8,404 nt of DNA from Dietzia timorensis (lineage in GTDB: Bacteria > Actinomycetota > Actinomycetes > Mycobacteriales > Mycobacteriaceae): the NCBI RefSeq assembly GCF_020742175.1, contig NZ_DYXM01000067.1, forward strand, positions 1 to 8,404, given 5' to 3'. A model generated the notes under the pieces. The model did not search any database, was not told the DNA's origin, and saw only the letters and a program-made list of their open reading frames with translations. Positions 5,735 through 8,404 of the stretch are shown piece after piece. The first letter of the stretch is position 1. Each line of letters starts with the position of its first letter. Made by a program: the position numbers and the translations under genes.

Positions 5735-7528
5735 TCAGAGGAGTGGCTCGTCTTTTCCGCCCGCTGCTGCCTCGGCTTCTTCTTGCTCGATGGCCTCATC
5801 CGAGCCGGGCATCGGGACGGGGCCGTCGTTGAGAGCCTCGTCCTTGCTCGCCCCGGACAGGCGGCGCCACGCAAACGGGCTGCGCATCGCGGCGAGGGTG
5901 CGACCGGTCGGGTCGGCACGCAGCATCTTCATGATCGATACCGCGAGCACGACGAGGATGACGAGGAAGGGCGACGCCGCGATGATCGTGATCGATTGCA
6001 GCGAGTCGAGCGCTTCGGAACCGCCACCACCTGCCAGCAGCATGATGATGGCGATTGCACCTGTGCAAATGCCGAAGAACACGGTGACGTATCGGGCGGG
6101 TTCCTCGATTCCGTACTGGCCCATACCGCCCATGACGACCGACGCCGAGTCGGCGGAGGTGATGAAGAAGATCGAGATCAGAGCCATCGCAAGAATCATG
6201 ATGATCATCGAGCCGGGCAGGTTGCCGGCAACGTTGAACAGCTCGCGCTCGGAGACGTCCGCATCGCGAATGGTATTGCCGATTTCCTCGAGATGAAGCG
6301 CAGTACCGCCGAAGATGGAGAACCACACGATCGACATGCCCGAGGGCACGAGAACGACCCCGGCCACGAACTGGCGGATCGTGCGCCCGCGGGAGATGCG
6401 CGCGAGGAACATTCCGACGAAGGGCGACCAGGACACCCACCATGCCCAGTAGAAGATGGTCCAGGAACCTAGCCACTCACCCGCTTCCCCGTTCTGGCTC
6501 GCGCCCGTACGGGAGGCCATGTCGAGGAAGTTCTGCAGGTAGAGGCCGAGCGAGGTCGGTACCAGGTTGAGGATGAGGACGAGCGCACCTGAGAAGACCG
6601 CGACGAACAAGGCCAGGCACAGTGCCAGCACCATGTTGATGTTCGACAGTAGCTGGATTCCCTTGGAAACACCCGAGGCGGCAGAGGCGAGGAACGCGAG
6701 GCCGAGCACAACGATGACGCCGATGACGACCCCGATGCCACTGGTGGAAATCGCGCCTGTCTCATTGAGCCCGGTCTGGATCTGCAGGGCGCCGAGCCCG
6801 AGCGAGCAGGCGGTGCCGAAGATGGTCGCGAGAATCGTGAGCACGTCGAGGAACTTGCCCAGTCCGCCCTTCGCGTTTTTTTCACCGATGACCGGGATCA
6901 TCGCCTGCGAGATGAGGTGCGTGCGGCCGTAGCGGTACGCGGTGAGAGCGAGCGCGAGTCCCACCACGGCGTAGCCGGACCACGGGTGCATGCCCCAGTG
7001 GAAGGCGGTGGTCGCCATCGCCATGCCGTAAGTGGGATTTTCGACCCCGGGAGGCGCGTCGTGGAAGTGTGCGAGCGGCTCGGACACGCCGAAGAACATC
7101 AGACCGATGCCCATGCCGGCAGCGAACATCATCGCGATCCACGAGCCAGTGCGGTATTCGGGGCGTTCTCCGTCGGCTCCGATGCGGATCGAACCATACT
7201 TCGACAACGCGAGGTAGATGACGAAACCGACCGCCGAGGTCTGGATCAGCACGAAGGCCCAGCCGAGATTTCCGGTGGTCCAGCTGAATGCATTGTCGGC
7301 GGCGCTGGAAAAGCTATCGGTCCAGGCGACACCCCATAGGACGACCGCCGCGACCACGGCGAGCGTCGCCGAGACGACGACCCAGTCTGTCTTCTTGACA
7401 TTCGGGTCCGAGGGCGCGGGGCTGTTCGGATCCTGAGCGACGGCGGTATCGGCCGTAGAACTAGCAACCGCGGACCCGGACGAACCGGGCCCCCGAGTCT
7501 CTTTAGGGTCTTTGGCAGAATTAGGCAT
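5735..7528 (-). CDS. betP: BCCT-family Na+-coupled betaine transporter, BetP-like
   Basis: The product should import glycine betaine or a related compatible solute with Na+ under osmotic stress. It is 597 residues long with about 12 membrane helices between residues 49 and 535. BCCT hallmarks are intact: the glycine stretch GMGIG (138-142), as in Na+/betaine carriers and without the Asp of choline carriers; FHWGMHPWSGY with the aromatic-box residues W178, W183, Y186; the signature WTIFYWAWWVSWSPF (W361, W363, W364, W367); and ITSADSAS (T457, S458) of the second Na+ site. The core closely resembles C. glutamicum BetP as I recall it, but EctP or LcoP orthology is possible. The ends differ: the N-terminal 48 residues are nearly neutral and the C-terminus is acidic where BetP's osmosensing tail is basic. 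I chose ATG 7528, preceded by GAAAG; the frame is open to TTG 7564, which lacks a ribosome-binding site. Upstream is rsmI; a strong terminator follows. Confidence 0.93.
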   Translation of the reverse strand: MPNSAKDPKETRGPGSSGSAVASSTADTAVAQDPNSPAPSDPNVKKTDWVVVSATLAVVAAVVLWGVAWTDSFSSAADNAFSWTTGNLGWAFVLIQTSAVGFVIYLALSKYGSIRIGADGERPEYRTGSWIAMMFAAGMGIGLMFFGVSEPLAHFHDAPPGVENPTYGMAMATTAFHWGMHPWSGYAVVGLALALTAYRYGRTHLISQAMIPVIGEKNAKGGLGKFLDVLTILATIFGTACSLGLGALQIQTGLNETGAISTSGIGVVIGVIVVLGLAFLASAASGVSKGIQLLSNINMVLALCLALFVAVFSGALVLILNLVPTSLGLYLQNFLDMASRTGASQNGEAGEWLGSWTIFYWAWWVSWSPFVGMFLARISRGRTIRQFVAGVVLVPSGMSIVWFSIFGGTALHLEEIGNTIRDADVSERELFNVAGNLPGSMIIMILAMALISIFFITSADSASVVMGGMGQYGIEEPARYVTVFFGICTGAIAIIMLLAGGGGSEALDSLQSITIIAASPFLVILVVLAVSIMKMLRADPTGRTLAAMRSPFAWRRLSGASKDEALNDGPVPMPGSDEAIEQEEAEAAAGGKDEPLL

Positions 7529-7532
7529 AACA

Positions 7533-7553
7533 GCAAAGCTTTCACTACTTTGC
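7533..7553 (-). promoter_or_regulatory. Stem-loop carrying the betP ribosome-binding site
   Basis: In the - strand RNA, GCAAAG (7548-7553) pairs with CUUUGC (7533-7538), and the nine-base loop holds GUGAAAG, the only Shine-Dalgarno-like sequence before the ATG at 7528. The 6-bp stem ends four bases before the start codon and could modulate translation. Part of it would be coding if TTG 7564 were the true start. Confidence 0.35.
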
Positions 7554-7580
7554 CGATGTTTCAACCCGAATGCCGGAAAT

Positions 7581-7592
7581 TCTCAGCTGAGA
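7581..7592. promoter_or_regulatory. 12-bp perfect palindrome upstream of betP, candidate operator
   Basis: TCTCAGCTGAGA is a perfect 12-bp palindrome 53-64 bp upstream of the betP ATG, in a gene-free stretch of about 200 bp. It would suit a dimeric regulator, but I do not recognise the motif. I could not place a convincing -10/-35 pair nearby. Confidence 0.35.
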
Positions 7593-7647
7593 CATACCTG
7601 AATAGGGCCTATATGCTGCCGGTACGTCGTAGTGGGAGCAATATTTC

Positions 7648-7666
7648 ACATTCGGCGACATTCGGC
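7648..7666. promoter_or_regulatory. Tandem ACATTCGGC direct repeat upstream of betP
   Basis: ACATTCGGC occurs twice in exact copy with a 10-bp period, about 120-140 bp upstream of the betP ATG. This spacing places both copies on one face of the helix, as for tandem binding by a response regulator. In C. glutamicum betP is under MtrA control, which makes MtrA a candidate, but I cannot confirm a motif match. The stretch between rsmI and betP otherwise holds a weak 5-bp stem (7710-7730) just after rsmI. Confidence 0.35.
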
Positions 7667-7734
7667 TGGCCTAGCAGGGCACTTCGACGATTTCGGTGCC
7701 GATCACACGCAGCCTCTTCGCCGGGGGCTGTCCG

Positions 7735-8404
7735 CTATTGCAATCTTACGGCCGCGTCGTACAGCGCCTTGCGCGCGATTCCGGTGCGCTCGGCTACCCG
7801 CGCGGCCGCGTCCTTGACGCGGATCCCCTCGCCCTCTGCGACGTCGAGGACCTCGGCGGCGGCCGCGTCGATGTCGGATTCGGTGGTCTCCCGAGGTTCT
7901 GCCGGCGCGAGCACGACGACGATCTCGCCTCGCACACCGTCTGCGGTTCGCTCGACGAGCTCGGCAAGAGAACCGCGCAGCACTTCCTCGTAGGTCTTTG
8001 TCAGTTCCCGGCACACCGCGGCCTGCCGATCCGGTCCGAGCACCTCGGAGGCATCGGCGAGTGTCGCCCCCACCCGATGCGGCGACTCGAAGAACACGAC
8101 CGTGCGCTCTTCTCGTTCCAGCGAGGCGAGCCAGGTGCGGCGCTTCCCCGGTTTGCGCGGCGGGAATCCGTCGAAGGCAAACCGGTCCACGGGCAGCCCG
8201 GACAGAACGAGCGCAGTGGTGACGGCGGAGGGGCCCGGCAGGCAGGTGATGGGGACGTTCGCCGTCATACCTGCTGACACGATGGCGAAACCAGGATCCG
8301 AGACCGAGGGCATCCCCGCGTCGGTGACCACGAGGATCGACTCGCCGGCCGCGGCACGCTCGACGAGCCACGGGGTGCGGGCGGTTTCGTTGTGCTCGAA
8401 GAAG
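7735..8404 (-). CDS. rsmI: 16S rRNA (cytidine(1402)-2'-O)-methyltransferase, 5' end beyond the window
   Basis: RsmI uses S-adenosylmethionine to 2'-O-methylate C1402 in the ribosomal P-site region of 16S rRNA. The visible 222 residues begin with FFEHNE, inside the family's conserved H-N-E segment. They include VVTDAGMPSVSDPG, the LPGPSAVTTAL loop, the FPPRKPGKRR region, FFESPHR and a C-terminal helix ending ARKALYDAAVRLQ before TAG. About 55-60 N-terminal residues, including the TPIGNLGD-type start of the fold, lie past 8404. The frame remains open to the window edge, so nothing suggests truncation in the genome. rsmI is found near metG in many Actinobacteria; here the betP-like gene stands between them, 206 nt downstream. 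No strong terminator separates rsmI from betP, so read-through is possible. Confidence 0.95.
   Translation of the reverse strand, partial: FFEHNETARTPWLVERAAAGESILVVTDAGMPSVSDPGFAIVSAGMTANVPITCLPGPSAVTTALVLSGLPVDRFAFDGFPPRKPGKRRTWLASLEREERTVVFFESPHRVGATLADASEVLGPDRQAAVCRELTKTYEEVLRGSLAELVERTADGVRGEIVVVLAPAEPRETTESDIDAAAAEVLDVAEGEGIRVKDAAARVAERTGIARKALYDAAVRLQ

Noticed and set aside
4210..5832. 540-codon open frame on the + strand opposite metG
   Set aside because: Same codon-bias artefact: it mirrors metG and runs through the betP terminator, with no recognisable motif.
7529..7564. TTG start at 7564 for the betP-like gene
   Set aside because: It has no Shine-Dalgarno-like sequence; ATG 7528 is a better initiation codon, although its own site is weak.
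7635..7650. GlxR/CRP-like site upstream of betP (TGTGAAATA on the - strand)
   Set aside because: Only the first half and the central TA match; the second half (GCTCC) does not resemble TCACA.

Overview
The window is a chromosomal segment of a high-GC actinobacterium, most probably of the order Mycobacteriales (Corynebacterium/Dietzia-like). The evidence is strong G/C preference at third codon positions, frequent GTG starts, a DUF348-G5-Rpf resuscitation-promoting factor whose C-terminus closely resembles corynebacterial Rpf2 as I remember it, and a BetP-type betaine carrier. The genus is inferred; no rRNA or other phylogenetic marker is present.

Layout: one gene lies on the + strand (16-945), a two-pass membrane protein with a Gln/Gly/Tyr-rich cytoplasmic tail. 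All other genes are on the - strand. Read in their direction of transcription (right to left) they are: rsmI (5' end cut by the window edge), a betP-like transporter, metG, tatD, rpfB, and a very acidic 104-residue protein of unknown function that runs head-on into the + strand gene. A long hairpin sits at that convergent junction. Intrinsic terminators follow betP (5676-5707) and tatD (2695-2716). The likely transcription units are therefore rsmI +/- betP, metG-tatD, and rpfB +/- the acidic gene.

How the genes relate: metG charges tRNA-Met, rsmI methylates 16S rRNA and tatD is a metal-dependent DNase/hydrolase, so these are housekeeping functions. rpfB (peptidoglycan cleavage for growth resumption) and betP (compatible solute uptake) are envelope and osmotic-stress functions. 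In relatives, both of these classes are linked to the MtrAB two-component system. Short direct repeats with a period of about one helical turn lie upstream of both genes here, but a shared regulator is only an inference.

Most of the window is conserved actinobacterial core. The less ordinary parts are the right end of the rpfB block (no ksgA-ispE follows; the acidic orphan and the Q/G/Y-rich membrane protein stand there instead), the compact tatD-terminator/rpfB-promoter junction, the long hairpin between the convergent genes, and the acidic C-terminus of the BetP-like carrier. I see no CRISPR array, tRNA, rRNA, insertion sequence or phage gene, and no convincing evidence of a wholly new system. 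No gene-free stretch exceeds 300 bases.
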